Origin: Polaromonas sp. CG_9.7
GTDB lineage: Bacteria; Pseudomonadota; Gammaproteobacteria; Burkholderiales; Burkholderiaceae_C
NCBI RefSeq assembly: GCF_015752205.1
Contig: NZ_JADOVG010000006.1
Coordinates: 62,001-126,000, forward strand
Direction of reading: 5' to 3'
Length of the DNA: 64,000 bases
Part shown: positions 36,291 to 46,893 of the stretch, in pieces
How positions within the stretch are numbered: position 1 is the first letter of the stretch
How the letters are laid out: each line of letters opens with the position of its first letter
Translations under genes and position numbers: made by a program
The notes under the pieces: model-generated
Seen by the model: only the letters and a program-made list of their open reading frames with translations
Told to the model about the DNA's origin: nothing
Databases searched by the model: none

Positions 36291-39200
36291 ATGACCACGG
36301 CTGCTGAAATCAAGCACTTTGAACAACACGGTTTGTACGCGGGCGCCAACGAGCATGATGCCTGCGGTGTTGGCTTTGTGGCGCATATCAAGGGCCACAA
36401 GAGCCATGCGATCGTCGAGCAGGCCCTCAAGATCCTTGAAAACCTTGACCACCGGGGCGCCGTGGGTGCCGACAAGCTGATGGGCGACGGCGCTGGCATC
36501 CTGATCCAGCTGCCTGATGCGTTGTACCGCGAAGAAATGGCCGTCCAAGGCATTGCCTTGCCGCCACCGGGCGAATACGGCGTGGGCATGGTGTTTTTGC
36601 CCAAGGAACATGCGTCGCGCATGGCCTGCGAACAGGCGCTGGAGCGCGCTGTCCATGCCGAAGGCCAGGTGTTGCTCGGCTGGCGCGACGTGCCGGTGAA
36701 CAAGGACATGCCCATGTCGCCGACCGTGCGCGCCAAGGAACCCATCCTGCGCCAGATCTTCATCGGCCGGGGCAACGACGTGATCGTCCAGGACGCGCTG
36801 GAGCGCAAGCTGTACGTGATCCGCAAGACCGCCAGCGCCGCCATCCAGCGCCTGCACCTGACGCACAGCAAGGAATACTACGTTCCCAGCATGTCCAGCC
36901 GCACCGTGGTCTACAAAGGCCTGCTGCTGGCCGACCAGGTGGGCATTTACTTCATGGACCTGTCTGATGCGCGCTGTGTGTCTGCACTCGGCCTGGTGCA
37001 CCAGCGTTTTTCGACCAACACCTTTCCCGAGTGGCCGCTGGCCCACCCCTACCGCTACGTGGCCCACAACGGCGAGATCAACACTGTCAAGGGCAACTAC
37101 AACTGGATGAAAGCGCGCGAAGGGGTGATGTCGTCGCCGGTGCTCGGCGCCGACCTGCAAAAGCTCTACCCGATCAGCTTTGCCGGCCAGTCCGACACCG
37201 CCACCTTCGACAACTGCCTGGAGTTGCTGACCATGGCCGGCTACCCGATCAGCCAGGCCGTGATGATGATGATTCCCGAGCCGTGGGAGCAGCACACCAC
37301 CATGGACGAGCGGCGCAAGGCTTTCTATGAATACCACGCCGCCATGCTGGAGCCGTGGGACGGCCCGGCGTCCATCGTTTTCACCGACGGCCGTCAGATT
37401 GGCGCCACGCTCGACCGCAACGGCCTGCGCCCCTCGCGTTACTGCGTCACCGACGACGATCTCGTCATCATGGCGTCCGAGTCCGGCGTGCTGCCGATTC
37501 CCGAGCACAAGATCGTCCGCAAGTGGCGCCTGCAGCCCGGCAAGATGTTCCTGATCGACCTCGAACAGGGCCGCATGGTCGATGACGAGGAAATCAAGGC
37601 CACGCTGTCTCACAGCAAGCCCTACAAGCAGTGGATCGAGAACCTGCGCATCCGGCTCGACGACGTGGCTGGCAAGACCAAGGAAAGCGATGCAGCCGCG
37701 CCTGCACTGAACGAATTGTCATTGCTGGACCGCCAGCAGGCCTTCGGCTACACCCAGGAAGACATCAAGTTCCTGCTTTCGCCAATGGCCTCCAATGGCG
37801 AGGAAGCCACCGGTTCAATGGGTAACGACAGCCCCCTGGCCGTGCTGTCGAACAAGAACAAGTCGCTGTACAACTACTTCAAGCAGTTGTTTGCGCAGGT
37901 GACGAATCCGCCCATCGACCCGATCCGCGAAGCCATCGTGATGTCGCTGGTGTCCTTCATTGGCCCCAAGCCGAACCTGCTGGACATCAACCAGGTCAAC
38001 CCGCCGATGCGGCTCGAAGTCAGCCAGCCCGTGCTGGGCAATGCCGACATGCAAAAGCTGCGCGACATCGAGTCGCACACCCAGGGCAAGTTCAAGAGCT
38101 ATACCCTGGACATCACCTATCCGCTGGCCTGGGGCAGCGAAGGCGTCGAGGCCAAGCTGGCGTCGCTGTGCGCCGAAGCGGTCGATGCGATCACGACCGG
38201 CAAGAACATCCTGATCGTCAGCGACCGCGCCCTGAGCGCCACACAGGTTGCGATTCCGGCGCTGCTGGCGTTGTCGGCGATTCACCAGCACCTGGTCACG
38301 CAGGGCCTGCGCACCACTGCCGGGCTGGTGGTCGAGACCGGTTCGGCCAAGGAAGTGCACCACTTCGCCGTGCTGGCAGGTTACGGCGCCGAGGCGGTTC
38401 ATCCCTATTTAGCACTGGAAACCCTGGCCGAGCTGTCGAAAGGCCTGCCGGGCGACCTGAGCACTGAAAAAGCGGTCTACAACTACACCAAGGCCATCGG
38501 CAAGGGCCTGTCCAAGATCATGTCCAAGATGGGCGTGTCTACCTACATGAGCTACTGCGGCTCGCAGCTGTTCGAGGCCATCGGCCTGAACCGCCAGACG
38601 GTTGACAAGTTCTTCACCGGAACGTCCAGCCAGGTCGAGGGCATGGGCGTGTTCGGCATTGCCGAAGAAGCGCTGCGCATGCACAAGGCCGCTTTCAGCG
38701 ACGACCCGGTGCTGGCCAACATGCTGGACGCCGGCGGCGAGTACGCCTGGCGCGTGCGCGGCGAAGACCACATGTGGACGCCCGACACGATTGCCAAGTT
38801 GCAGCATTCGACGCGCGCCAACAACTGGAACACGTACAAGGAATTCGCCCAGCTTGTGAACGACCAGAACCGCCGTCACATGACGCTGCGTGGCCTGTTC
38901 GAGTTCAGGATTGACCCGAGCAAGGCCATCCCGATCGACGAGGTCGAGCCGGCCAAGGAAATCGTCAAGCGCTTTGTCACCGGCGCCATGTCGCTGGGCT
39001 CGATCAGCACCGAAGCCCACGCGACGCTGGCCGTGGCCATGAACCGCATCGGTGGCAAGAGCAACACCGGCGAAGGCGGCGAAGACCCCAACCGCTATCG
39101 CCAGGAACTCAAGGGCATCCCGATCAAACGCGGCGACACGCTGAAAAGCGTGATTGGCGAAAAAGTCGTGGAAGTCGATCTGCCGCTGCAGGACGGCGAT

Positions 39201-41033
39201 TCGCTGCGTTCACGCATCAAGCAGGTGGCGTCAGGCCGTTTTGGCGTCACCGCTGAATACCTGGTGTCGGCCGACCAGATCCAGATCAAGATGGCGCAGG
39301 GCGCCAAGCCGGGCGAGGGCGGCCAGCTGCCCGGCGGCAAGGTCAGCGAGTACATCGGCCAGCTGCGTTTTTCCGTGCCCGGCGTCGGTTTGATCTCGCC
39401 GCCACCGCACCATGACATCTATTCGATTGAAGATTTGGCGCAGCTGATCCACGACCTGAAAAACGTCAACCCGCGCGCCAGCATCAGCGTCAAGCTGGTC
39501 AGCGAGACCGGCATCGGCACGGTGGCTGCCGGCGTGGCCAAGGCCAAGGCCGACCATGTGGTGATTGCCGGCCATGACGGCGGCACGGGCGCTTCGCCCT
39601 GGTCATCGATCAAGCATGCCGGCTCGCCCTGGGAAATCGGCCTGGCCGAAACCCAGCAGACACTGGTGCTCAACCGCCTGCGCGGCCGCATTCGCGTGCA
39701 GGCCGATGGCCAGATGAAAACCGGCCGCGACGTGGTCATTGGCGCATTGCTGGGCGCCGACGAGTTCGGCTTTGCCACCGCGCCGCTGGTCGTCGAGGGC
39801 TGCATCATGATGCGCAAATGCCACCTCAACACCTGCCCGGTCGGCGTCGCCACGCAAGACCCGGTGCTGCGCCAGAAGTTCAGCGGCAAGCCCGAGCATG
39901 TCGTCAACTACTTCTTCTTTGTCGCCGAGGAAGCCCGCCAGTTGATGGCGCAACTTGGCATCGCCAAATTCGACGACCTGATCGGTCGGCCTGATTTGCT
40001 GGACATGCAAAAAGGCATCGAACACTGGAAGGCCAGCGGCCTGGACTTCAGCCGCCTGTTCTACCAGCCGCAGGTGCCCGCCGATGTGCCGCGCCTGCAT
40101 GTGATGAACCAGGACCATGGCCTTGAAAATGCGCTGGATGTGCGCCTGATCGAGAAATCGAAGGCCGCGCTGGAAAAGGGCGAAAAAGTCCAGTTCATCG
40201 AGGTGACGCGCAACGTCAACCGCACCGTGGGCGCCATGCTGTCGGGCGAACTGACCCGCTTGCGCCCGGAAGGCCTGCCGGATGACACGCTGCGCATTCA
40301 GCTTGAAGGCACTGGCGGCCAGTCCTTCGGCGCTTTCCTGGCCAAGGGCATCACCATGTACCTGATTGGCGATGCCAACGACTACACCGGCAAGGGTCTC
40401 TCAGGCGGTCGCATTGTGGTGCGCCCGAGCATCGACTTCCGGGGCGACGCGGTGAAGAACACCATCGTCGGCAACACCGTGCTCTACGGTGCCACCACCG
40501 GCGAGGCTTTCTTCAGCGGCGTGGCCGGCGAACGTTTCGCGGTGCGTTTGTCGGGCGCGACGGCGGTTGTTGAAGGCACGGGCGACCACGGCTGCGAATA
40601 CATGACCGGCGGCACGGTCGCGGTGCTGGGCAAGACCGGCCGTAACTTTGCGGCCGGCATGAGCGGCGGCGTGGCCTATGTGTACGACGAGGACGGCCTG
40701 TTTGCGACACGCTGCAACACCTCTATGGTGTCAATGGACCGCGTGGTCACCACCGCCGAGCAGCACACCCATGACCCCTCCGACTGGCATGCCGGCCAAA
40801 GCGACGAAGAGCAGCTCAAGCGCCTGCTGCAGGACCACAACCGCTGGACCGGCAGCAAGCGCGCCAGGGAACTGCTGGACACCTGGAGCGTGTCGCGCCT
40901 GAAGTTCGTGAAGGTTTTCCCGAACGAGTACAAGCGCGCCCTGATCGAGCGCAAGGAGCGCCGGCTTGAAGCGGCCACTGAAACCACCCGAGCGCAGGTG
41001 GCGACCAACCGGGAATCGGTGCTGGCCAAATAA
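36291..41033 (+). CDS. gltB: Glutamate synthase (NADPH) large subunit
   Basis: GltB makes two glutamates from glutamine and 2-oxoglutarate and is central to ammonia assimilation. The 1580-residue product has a 24-residue propeptide and then the type II glutamine amidotransferase nucleophile Cys25 (ACGVGF). A central domain follows, then the FMN-binding synthase barrel, the 3Fe-4S cluster cysteines in [15 protein letters not shown], and the C-terminal beta-helix (GXXGXXXG repeats such as GGRIVVRPS and [17 protein letters not shown]). It is followed by gltD, with a family A repeat in the 142-bp gap. The 230 bp upstream is AT-rich and probably carries the promoter. Confidence 0.98.
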   Translation: MTTAAEIKHFEQHGLYAGANEHDACGVGFVAHIKGHKSHAIVEQALKILENLDHRGAVGADKLMGDGAGILIQLPDALYREEMAVQGIALPPPGEYGVGMVFLPKEHASRMACEQALERAVHAEGQVLLGWRDVPVNKDMPMSPTVRAKEPILRQIFIGRGNDVIVQDALERKLYVIRKTASAAIQRLHLTHSKEYYVPSMSSRTVVYKGLLLADQVGIYFMDLSDARCVSALGLVHQRFSTNTFPEWPLAHPYRYVAHNGEINTVKGNYNWMKAREGVMSSPVLGADLQKLYPISFAGQSDTATFDNCLELLTMAGYPISQAVMMMIPEPWEQHTTMDERRKAFYEYHAAMLEPWDGPASIVFTDGRQIGATLDRNGLRPSRYCVTDDDLVIMASESGVLPIPEHKIVRKWRLQPGKMFLIDLEQGRMVDDEEIKATLSHSKPYKQWIENLRIRLDDVAGKTKESDAAAPALNELSLLDRQQAFGYTQEDIKFLLSPMASNGEEATGSMGNDSPLAVLSNKNKSLYNYFKQLFAQVTNPPIDPIREAIVMSLVSFIGPKPNLLDINQVNPPMRLEVSQPVLGNADMQKLRDIESHTQGKFKSYTLDITYPLAWGSEGVEAKLASLCAEAVDAITTGKNILIVSDRALSATQVAIPALLALSAIHQHLVTQGLRTTAGLVVETGSAKEVHHFAVLAGYGAEAVHPYLALETLAELSKGLPGDLSTEKAVYNYTKAIGKGLSKIMSKMGVSTYMSYCGSQLFEAIGLNRQTVDKFFTGTSSQVEGMGVFGIAEEALRMHKAAFSDDPVLANMLDAGGEYAWRVRGEDHMWTPDTIAKLQHSTRANNWNTYKEFAQLVNDQNRRHMTLRGLFEFRIDPSKAIPIDEVEPAKEIVKRFVTGAMSLGSISTEAHATLAVAMNRIGGKSNTGEGGEDPNRYRQELKGIPIKRGDTLKSVIGEKVVEVDLPLQDGDSLRSRIKQVASGRFGVTAEYLVSADQIQIKMAQGAKPGEGGQLPGGKVSEYIGQLRFSVPGVGLISPPPHHDIYSIEDLAQLIHDLKNVNPRASISVKLVSETGIGTVAAGVAKAKADHVVIAGHDGGTGASPWSSIKHAGSPWEIGLAETQQTLVLNRLRGRIRVQADGQMKTGRDVVIGALLGADEFGFATAPLVVEGCIMMRKCHLNTCPVGVATQDPVLRQKFSGKPEHVVNYFFFVAEEARQLMAQLGIAKFDDLIGRPDLLDMQKGIEHWKASGLDFSRLFYQPQVPADVPRLHVMNQDHGLENALDVRLIEKSKAALEKGEKVQFIEVTRNVNRTVGAMLSGELTRLRPEGLPDDTLRIQLEGTGGQSFGAFLAKGITMYLIGDANDYTGKGLSGGRIVVRPSIDFRGDAVKNTIVGNTVLYGATTGEAFFSGVAGERFAVRLSGATAVVEGTGDHGCEYMTGGTVAVLGKTGRNFAAGMSGGVAYVYDEDGLFATRCNTSMVSMDRVVTTAEQHTHDPSDWHAGQSDEEQLKRLLQDHNRWTGSKRARELLDTWSVSRLKFVKVFPNEYKRALIERKERRLEAATETTRAQVATNRESVLAK

Positions 41034-41092
41034 AGCGGACCGGGCCGGCGCGGTGCCGCAAGGCACTGGCCGCTCTGGCCTGTTTATTGTTT

Positions 41093-41145
41093 TGCTATCG
41101 TATTAATAGCTGCTTATACCCGCTGGATATGCGCAAACGGCATTA
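41093..41145 (+). repeat. Dispersed repeat family A, copy 6 (between gltB and gltD)
   Basis: This copy reads TGCTATCGTATTAATAGC, then GCTTATACCCGCTGGATAT and GCGCAAACGGC. The left palindrome GCTAT...ATAGC is perfect. The inner right stem uses ATA-CC/GG-TAT instead of the GCGC pairing of other copies. No long T-run follows. It lies inside the gltBD transcript. Confidence 0.8.
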
Positions 41146-41175
41146 AAAGCTTAAAAAATTGCACAGGAATTGATC

Positions 41176-42642
41176 ATGGGAAAAATCACCGGCTTCATGG
41201 AATATGAGCGCATTGAGGAAGGCTACAAGCCCGTTCCCGAGCGCCTGAAGAACTACAAGGAATTCGTCATCGGCCTGGACGACCAGCAGGCCAATGTGCA
41301 GGCGGCACGCTGCATGGACTGCGGCACGCCGTTTTGCAACAGCGGCTGCCCGGTCAACAACATCATTCCCGACTTCAACGACATGGTGTTTCGCGACGAC
41401 TGGAAAAATGCGATTGACACCCTGCACAGCACCAACAATTTCCCCGAGTTCACCGGCCGCATCTGCCCCGCGCCGTGCGAGGCGGCCTGCACGCTGAACG
41501 TGAACGACGACGCGGTCGGCATCAAGTCCATCGAGCATGCGATCATCGACCGCGCCTGGTCCGAGGGCTGGGTCAAGCCCCGGCCGGCCAAGCACAAGAC
41601 CGGCAAGAAAGTCGCCGTCGTCGGCTCCGGCCCGGCCGGCATGGCCGCTGCACAGCAGCTCGCCCGCGTCGGCCATGACGTGACATTGTTCGAGAAGAAC
41701 GACCGCGTCGGTGGCCTGCTGCGCTACGGCATTCCCGACTTCAAGATGGAGAAAATCCACATCGACCGCCGCGTCGAGCAGATGCAGGCCGAGGGCGTGA
41801 CCTTTCGCACCGGCGTCATGGTCGGCAGCCTGCCCAAGGGTTCCAAGGTCACCAACTGGGCCAAGGAAACCATCACGCCCGAACAACTGCAAAAAGACTT
41901 CGATGCCGTGGTGCTGACCGGCGGTGCCGAGCAGTCGCGCGACCTGCCGGTGCCCGGCCGCGACCTGGACGGCGTGTACTTCGCGATGGAATTCTTGCCG
42001 CTGCAAAACAAGGTCAACGCCGGCGACAAGGTCAAGGGCCAGCTGCGCGCTGACGGCAAGCACGTCATCGTGATTGGCGGCGGCGACACTGGCTCGGACT
42101 GCGTCGGCACCAGCAACCGCCACGGCGCGGCCAGTGTCACCCAGTTCGAACTGATGTCCGAGCCGCCGATTGAGGAAAACCGCCCCATGACCTGGCCTTA
42201 CTGGCCGATCAAGCTGCGCACCAGTTCCAGCCACGAAGAGGGCTGCGAGCGCGAGTTCGCCATCTCGACCAAGGAGTTGATCGGTGAAAAAGGCAAGGTC
42301 ACCGGCCTGAAGACCGTTCGCGTCGAATGGAAAGACGGCAAGATGGTCGAGGTTCCCGGCTCCGAGCAGATTCTGAAAGCCGACCTGGTGCTGCTCGCCA
42401 TGGGCTTCGTCTCGCCGGTGGCGTCGGTGCTGGACGTCTTCGGCATTGAAAAAGACAGTCGTGGCAATGCCAAGGCTGGAACGGACTTTATCGGCGGCTA
42501 TGCGACCAACGTGCCCAAGGTGTTTGCAGCGGGCGATATCCGGCGCGGCCAGAGCCTGGTGGTGTGGGCAATTCGCGAAGGCCGCCAGGCCGCGAGGTCG
42601 GTTGACGAGTTCCTGATGGGCTATAGCGACCTGCCACGCTGA
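41176..42642 (+). CDS. gltD: Glutamate synthase (NADPH) small subunit
   Basis: GltD is the FAD and NADPH-binding subunit that feeds electrons to GltB. The 488-residue product shows the N-terminal 4Fe-4S cysteines ([17 protein letters not shown] and CPAPCEAAC), the FAD GxGxxG motif [14 protein letters not shown] and the NADPH motif [10 protein letters not shown]. The ATG at 41176 is used; a TTG two codons earlier is possible. A terminator follows at 42667 and closes the gltBD operon. Confidence 0.97.
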   Translation: MGKITGFMEYERIEEGYKPVPERLKNYKEFVIGLDDQQANVQAARCMDCGTPFCNSGCPVNNIIPDFNDMVFRDDWKNAIDTLHSTNNFPEFTGRICPAPCEAACTLNVNDDAVGIKSIEHAIIDRAWSEGWVKPRPAKHKTGKKVAVVGSGPAGMAAAQQLARVGHDVTLFEKNDRVGGLLRYGIPDFKMEKIHIDRRVEQMQAEGVTFRTGVMVGSLPKGSKVTNWAKETITPEQLQKDFDAVVLTGGAEQSRDLPVPGRDLDGVYFAMEFLPLQNKVNAGDKVKGQLRADGKHVIVIGGGDTGSDCVGTSNRHGAASVTQFELMSEPPIEENRPMTWPYWPIKLRTSSSHEEGCEREFAISTKELIGEKGKVTGLKTVRVEWKDGKMVEVPGSEQILKADLVLLAMGFVSPVASVLDVFGIEKDSRGNAKAGTDFIGGYATNVPKVFAAGDIRRGQSLVVWAIREGRQAARSVDEFLMGYSDLPR

Positions 42643-42666
42643 TTGGCGTAATCCCTTATGATCCAG

Positions 42667-42692
42667 AAGCCGGAATCCCCGGCTTTTGTCTT
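42667..42692 (+). terminator. Rho-independent terminator of gltBD
   Basis: AAGCCGG-AATCC-CCGGCTT is followed by TTGTCTTTT, 24 bp after the gltD stop codon. It lies upstream of the chosen mlaF start, which argues against the in-frame ATG at 42658. Confidence 0.8.
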
Positions 42693-42696
42693 TTGT

Positions 42697-43542
42697 ATGC
42701 CCCCATCTTCCAACGCTTCCCTTGTCGAACTGCGCCACCTGACTTTTGGGTATGGCGAACGCGTCATCCTGGATGACATTTCGCTGTCGGTTCCCCGTGG
42801 CAAGGTCACCGCGCTGCTGGGGGCATCGGGCGGCGGCAAGACGACCATCCTGCGCCTGATCGGTGGACAGAATCGGGCGCAATCGGGCCAGTTGCTGTTC
42901 GACGGCCAGGACGTCACGCCGATGAACCAGGCGCAAATCTACGCGGCACGTCGCCGTATGGGCATGTTGTTCCAGTTCGGCGCGCTATTTGCCGATTTGA
43001 GCGTGTTCGAAAACGTCGCCTTTCCGCTGCGCGAACACACCGACCTGCCCGAAGCGCTGATTCGGGACATCGTGCTGATGAAGCTCAATGCGGTCGGCCT
43101 GCGCGGCGCGCGTGACCTGATGCCCAGCGAGGTCTCGGGCGGGATGGCGCGGCGCATCGCACTGGCGCGGGCCATCGCCCTGGACCCTGAACTGGTGATG
43201 TATGACGAGCCTTTTTCCGGGCTGGACCCCATTTCGTTGGGAACGTCTGCACGGCTGATTCGCCATCTGAATGACAGCTTGGGGTTGACCAGCCTGTTTA
43301 TCTCGCATGAACTGGAACAGACGTTTGCGATTGCCGACCATGTGATCATCCTGGCCAACGGCAAGGTTGCCGCTGAGGGAACACCCGATGCGGTGCGCCA
43401 GAGTACCGATCCCCTGGTGTACCAGTATGTGCATGCGCTGCCAGACGGCCCGGTGAATTTTGACTATCCCGGCGTCAGCGTCGAGCAGGACTTCGGTCCC
43501 GGCGCGACGCCTGCCTCGCTGAAATCCGGAGTCGCCTCATGA
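42697..43542 (+). CDS. mlaF: Phospholipid transport ATPase MlaF
   Basis: MlaF is the cytoplasmic ATPase of the MlaFEDB complex, which moves phospholipids between the membranes to keep outer-membrane asymmetry. The motifs are Walker A GASGGGKTT, signature VSGGMARRIALARA and Walker B LVMYDEPFSGLDP. The start at 42697 (MPPSSNASLVELRHLTF) is preferred because an earlier in-frame ATG at 42658 lies before the gltBD terminator. The 281-residue product overlaps mlaE by 4 bp. Confidence 0.95.
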   Translation: MPPSSNASLVELRHLTFGYGERVILDDISLSVPRGKVTALLGASGGGKTTILRLIGGQNRAQSGQLLFDGQDVTPMNQAQIYAARRRMGMLFQFGALFADLSVFENVAFPLREHTDLPEALIRDIVLMKLNAVGLRGARDLMPSEVSGGMARRIALARAIALDPELVMYDEPFSGLDPISLGTSARLIRHLNDSLGLTSLFISHELEQTFAIADHVIILANGKVAAEGTPDAVRQSTDPLVYQYVHALPDGPVNFDYPGVSVEQDFGPGATPASLKSGVAS

Positions 43543-44321
43543 GCTGGTACAAACCTGCTGACGTTGGATTCGCCACCCGCAGCTGGCTCGCCAACCTGGG
43601 CCATGGCACCCGGCTGTTCCTGCGGCTGCTGGCGACCTTCGGGTCAAGCTTCAAACGCTTTGGCCTGGTGCGTGACCAGATCCATTTTCTGGGCAATTAT
43701 TCGCTTGTCATCATTGCCATTTCGGGGTTGTTCGTCGGTTTTGTGTTCGCTTTGCAGGGCTACTACACGCTGCTTCGTTTTGGTTCAACCGAAGCCCTGG
43801 GCCAGCTGGTCACGTTCACGCTGGTGCGCGAACTTGGACCGGTGGTGACGGCGCTGCTGTTTGCCGGCCGGGCCGGCACTTCGCTGACTGCCGAGATTGG
43901 CCTGATGAAGGCCGGCGAGCAGATCAGTGTGATGGAAATGATGGCGGTCGATCCGATCCAGCGCATCCTGGCGCCGCGTTTCTGGGGGGGCGTGATTGCC
44001 ATGCCGCTGCTGGCCGCCGTGTTCAGCGCCATGGGCGTGATTGGCGGCTGGGTGGTTGGCGTGTTGATGCTCGGTATCGATGCCGGTTCTTTCTGGAGCC
44101 AGATCCAGGGCAGCGTCGATGTCTGGCGCGACGTGGGCAACGGCATCGTCAAGAGCATCGTATTTGGCTTTACCGTGACGTTCGTGGCGCTGCTTCAGGG
44201 CTACAACTCGCAACCGACGCCAGAAGGCGTGGCCAGTGCGACGACGCGAACGGTGGTGGTCGCCTCGCTGGCAGTGCTGGGCCTGGATTTCATCCTGACC
44301 GCGATGATGTTCACGAAGTGA
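43539..44321 (+). CDS. mlaE: Phospholipid transport permease MlaE
   Basis: MlaE is the inner-membrane permease of the Mla system (MlaE/YrbE family). The 260-residue product has an N-terminal amphipathic helix, about five membrane segments, and the family signature around ELGPVVTALLFAGRAGTS and LMKAGEQISVMEMMAVDP. The ATG overlaps the mlaF stop. It is followed by mlaD after 85 bp. Confidence 0.96.
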   Translation: MSWYKPADVGFATRSWLANLGHGTRLFLRLLATFGSSFKRFGLVRDQIHFLGNYSLVIIAISGLFVGFVFALQGYYTLLRFGSTEALGQLVTFTLVRELGPVVTALLFAGRAGTSLTAEIGLMKAGEQISVMEMMAVDPIQRILAPRFWGGVIAMPLLAAVFSAMGVIGGWVVGVLMLGIDAGSFWSQIQGSVDVWRDVGNGIVKSIVFGFTVTFVALLQGYNSQPTPEGVASATTRTVVVASLAVLGLDFILTAMMFTK

Positions 44322-44406
44322 TGACTTTAAAAAAATTCGTGGGACAGGCCTTTTCCGTGCGATTGCCGGGCGGGCATTGTCCTCAACCGTTTGGAAGGAA
44401 GTTTTG

Positions 44407-44916
44407 ATGCAACGCTCGAAAATTGATGTGTGGGTCGGCCTGTTTGTGATGGTGGGCGCTGCGGCCATTTTGTTTCTGGCATTGCAGGCGGCCAATTTGC
44501 TGAACCTGAACTTTCAGCCCACCTACCGGATCATGGCTGAATTCGACAATGTGGGCGGGCTCAAGCCCAAGGCGTCGGTGCGCAGCGGCGGCGTGGTGGT
44601 GGGCCGCATTGAGGACATCAGCTTCAATGACCAGACATTCCAGGCGCGGGTCACGATCGACATGCAAAGCCGTTATGTTTTTCCCAAGGACAGCTCGCTG
44701 AAAATCCTTACGAGCGGCCTGCTCGGGGAACAGTACATTGGCATACAGGCGGGCGGCAATGAAGAAAACCTCGCCGCGGGCGATATCATCCGGCAAACAC
44801 AGTCGGCCGTGGTGCTTGAGAACCTCATCGGGCAGTTCCTGTTCAGCAAGACGGCTGACGAAAGCTCAACATCGGCGCCTTCCCTGCCAGCAACTGCAAC
44901 GACGGACAAAAAATGA
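44407..44916 (+). CDS. mlaD: Phospholipid transport substrate-binding protein MlaD (MCE domain)
   Basis: MlaD is anchored in the inner membrane and forms a hexameric MCE ring in the periplasm that passes lipids between MlaC and MlaE. The ATG at 44407 follows GGAAGG and gives 169 residues. One membrane segment (about 8-30) precedes the MCE domain, with VGGLKPKASVRSGGVVVGRI and LLGEQYIGIQAGG. A short Ser/Ala/Pro tail ends the protein. The stop overlaps mlaA by 4 bp. Confidence 0.95.
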   Translation: MQRSKIDVWVGLFVMVGAAAILFLALQAANLLNLNFQPTYRIMAEFDNVGGLKPKASVRSGGVVVGRIEDISFNDQTFQARVTIDMQSRYVFPKDSSLKILTSGLLGEQYIGIQAGGNEENLAAGDIIRQTQSAVVLENLIGQFLFSKTADESSTSAPSLPATATTDKK

Positions 44917-45683
44917 AGCAATCCATCCCTCTGAAAAAAATCTCCGGCTGGGCCGCTGCAACGCTGGCAATCGTGCTGCTGCAGGGATGCGCCACCGGTC
45001 CCCAGGCGAATCCTGCCGATCCACTCGAGCCTTTCAACCGTGGCGTCTACAGCTTTAACGAGGGGTTGGACCGTGCCGTGCTCAAGCCCGTCGCCACCGC
45101 CTACCAGAACATTACGCCATCGCCGGTACGCACCGGCGTCACGAATTTCTTTGAAAACATCTCGGATGTCTGGTCCATGGTGAACAATGCGCTGCAGGCC
45201 AAGCCAGCCGAAGCGGTCGATTCGTTTTTTCGCGTCACGACCAACACGTTCTGGGGCGTGGGCGGCATCTTTGATGTCGCCACCGAACTGAAAATCCCCA
45301 AGCACAAGGAAGATTTCGGCCAGACTCTTGGAACCTGGGGACTGTCGTCCGGCCCTTATGTCGTGCTGCCACTGTTTGGCCCCTCCAGCGTGCGCGATAC
45401 AGCGGGCCGGTTGGTGGACATGCAGGGTGACCTGGTATCGCAGTCAGGCAATGTCCCGGCGCGCAATTCCCTGAAGACCCTGGACCTTGTCGACACGCGG
45501 GCCAGCCTGCTTCGTGCCGGCGAACTGCTTGACCAGGCCGCACTCGACAAATACGCCTTTACCCGCGATGTGTATTTGCAGCGCCGTGAGAGCCTGATTA
45601 ACGGCAACCAGCGTACTGAACCCGAAGAGCGCTTCGACCTGCCCGCAGGTGCGTCTGCGTCGCCTGCGCCTAACCCACAGTAA
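44913..45683 (+). CDS. mlaA: Outer-membrane phospholipid-removal lipoprotein MlaA (VacJ)
   Basis: MlaA is an outer-membrane lipoprotein that takes misplaced phospholipids from the outer leaflet and hands them to MlaC. The signal ends in lipobox LLQGC (Cys26). The VacJ signature follows (DPLEPFNRGVYSFNEGLDR), then TLGTWGLSSGPYVVLPLFGPS. In E. coli mlaA is far from the other mla genes; here it sits between mlaD and mlaC, so all six genes are together. A hairpin lies just after the stop codon. Confidence 0.95.
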   Translation: MKQSIPLKKISGWAAATLAIVLLQGCATGPQANPADPLEPFNRGVYSFNEGLDRAVLKPVATAYQNITPSPVRTGVTNFFENISDVWSMVNNALQAKPAEAVDSFFRVTTNTFWGVGGIFDVATELKIPKHKEDFGQTLGTWGLSSGPYVVLPLFGPSSVRDTAGRLVDMQGDLVSQSGNVPARNSLKTLDLVDTRASLLRAGELLDQAALDKYAFTRDVYLQRRESLINGNQRTEPEERFDLPAGASASPAPNPQ

Positions 45684-45693
45684 CGCAATAATT

Positions 45694-45722
45694 TGGTCAA
45701 GCTTTGGTAACAAGCTTTACCA
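45694..45722 (+). terminator. Hairpin between mlaA and mlaC, possible attenuator
   Basis: TGGTcAAGCTT and AAGCTTtACCA pair with one mismatch around a 7-base loop, 11 bp after mlaA. The following sequence (GAGCGTTTTAAAAC) is only weakly T-rich, so it might reduce rather than stop transcription into mlaCB. Confidence 0.4.
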
Positions 45723-45860
45723 GAGCGTTTTAAAACTTTATCGGCTGATGCCGAACCAAACTGCAAAATAGTTCATCACATCTGGCTTGTTGCCAAAGCG
45801 TATATGAAATTGTGAATAACGCTGCCGGCAGCCATTTGTTTAGACTTTGAAAGAAAAACC

Positions 45861-46496
45861 ATGAACCGTAGAACTCTCGGACGTTTGTTCACTGCCACGC
45901 TCAGCCTGGCCCTGCTGGCGTCGGCTCCTCTGGTTCGCGCTGCCGAAGAAGCCCCGGATGCGCTGATCAAGCGCGTTTCCAGCGAGGTGCTGGACGCGAT
46001 CAAGGCGGATAAAGCCATTCAGGCCGGTGAAATGAACCGCGTCATGGCGCTGGTGGACACCAAGGTCATGCCCAACGTCAATTTCACCCGCATGACGGCT
46101 TCTGCGGTTGGCCGTAACTGGCGACAGGCCACACCAGAGCAAAAAGCCCGGTTGCAGCAAGAGTTCAAAACCCTTTTGATCCGCACCTATTCAGGCGCGC
46201 TGTCGCAGGTCAACGACCAACAGCTCAACGTCAAGCCCTTGCGCGCGGCCGCTGGCGACAACGAGGTAACTGTCCGCACCGAGGTGTTGGGCCGCGGCCA
46301 GCCGGTCCAGCTGGACTACCGCATGGAAAAAACACCCAGCGGCTGGAAAATCTATGACCTCAACGTACTGGGCATCTGGCTGGTGGGAACTTACCGCACC
46401 CAATTTGCCCAGGAAGTCAGCGCCAAGGGTCTCGACGGACTGATTGAGTCGATGGCGCAGCGCAACCAGACCAACGCCGGCAGCGGCAAGTCCTGA
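45861..46496 (+). CDS. mlaC: Periplasmic phospholipid shuttle MlaC
   Basis: MlaC carries single phospholipids across the periplasm between MlaA and MlaFEDB. The 211-residue product has a signal peptide (about residues 1-26, ending PLVRA) and the Tol_Tol_Ttg2 family pattern, with PNVNFTRMTASAVGRNWRQA and the C-terminal VLGIWLVGTYRTQFAQEV. A 177-bp gap containing a hairpin separates it from mlaA; mlaB follows after 14 bp. Confidence 0.94.
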   Translation: MNRRTLGRLFTATLSLALLASAPLVRAAEEAPDALIKRVSSEVLDAIKADKAIQAGEMNRVMALVDTKVMPNVNFTRMTASAVGRNWRQATPEQKARLQQEFKTLLIRTYSGALSQVNDQQLNVKPLRAAAGDNEVTVRTEVLGRGQPVQLDYRMEKTPSGWKIYDLNVLGIWLVGTYRTQFAQEVSAKGLDGLIESMAQRNQTNAGSGKS

Positions 46497-46510
46497 ACAC
46501 GTCGATTGAC

Positions 46511-46804
46511 ATGCTGAAACTTCCTGCTGTACTGACCCATGCCGCAGCATGCGGCTTTTTTGACACCGTGGCAAAGGAAGTGCCTTCGATGCCCGGCGAA
46601 GTGGTCGTAGATGCCAGCGCGTTGAGCCAGTTCGACTCGTCGGCGCTGGCCATCCTGCTGGAATGCCGCCGGCTGGCTTTGGCGGCGGGCAAAGTTTTTT
46701 CGGTGCAGGGCGCGTCCGGTCAACTGATGCAATTGGCCGACGTCTATGGCGTTGCCACGCTGGTTCCCGCTGCGCCGTCATCACCTTCAGTCGCTGCCGC
46801 CTGA
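46511..46804 (+). CDS. mlaB: STAS-domain protein MlaB
   Basis: MlaB is a small cytoplasmic STAS protein that binds MlaF and is needed for stability and activity of the ATPase. The 97-residue length is right, and the STAS core is visible as VVVDASALSQFDSSALAILLE. The last 15 residues are a Pro/Ser/Ala tail. The position directly after mlaC supports the call. Confidence 0.88.
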   Translation: MLKLPAVLTHAAACGFFDTVAKEVPSMPGEVVVDASALSQFDSSALAILLECRRLALAAGKVFSVQGASGQLMQLADVYGVATLVPAAPSSPSVAAA

Positions 46805-46893
46805 GCACCTGATTCGTGTGCAGGCAAGGGCTGGAAAGGCCTTGGCTGCCTGCTTGGGATAAGAAAGCCATCAGCCCCTAAAATAGCGGGCTC

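Noticed and set aside
36109..36294. Short open frame upstream of gltB
   Set aside because: It lies in AT-rich promoter-like DNA, overlaps the gltB start, and its translation resembles no protein family.
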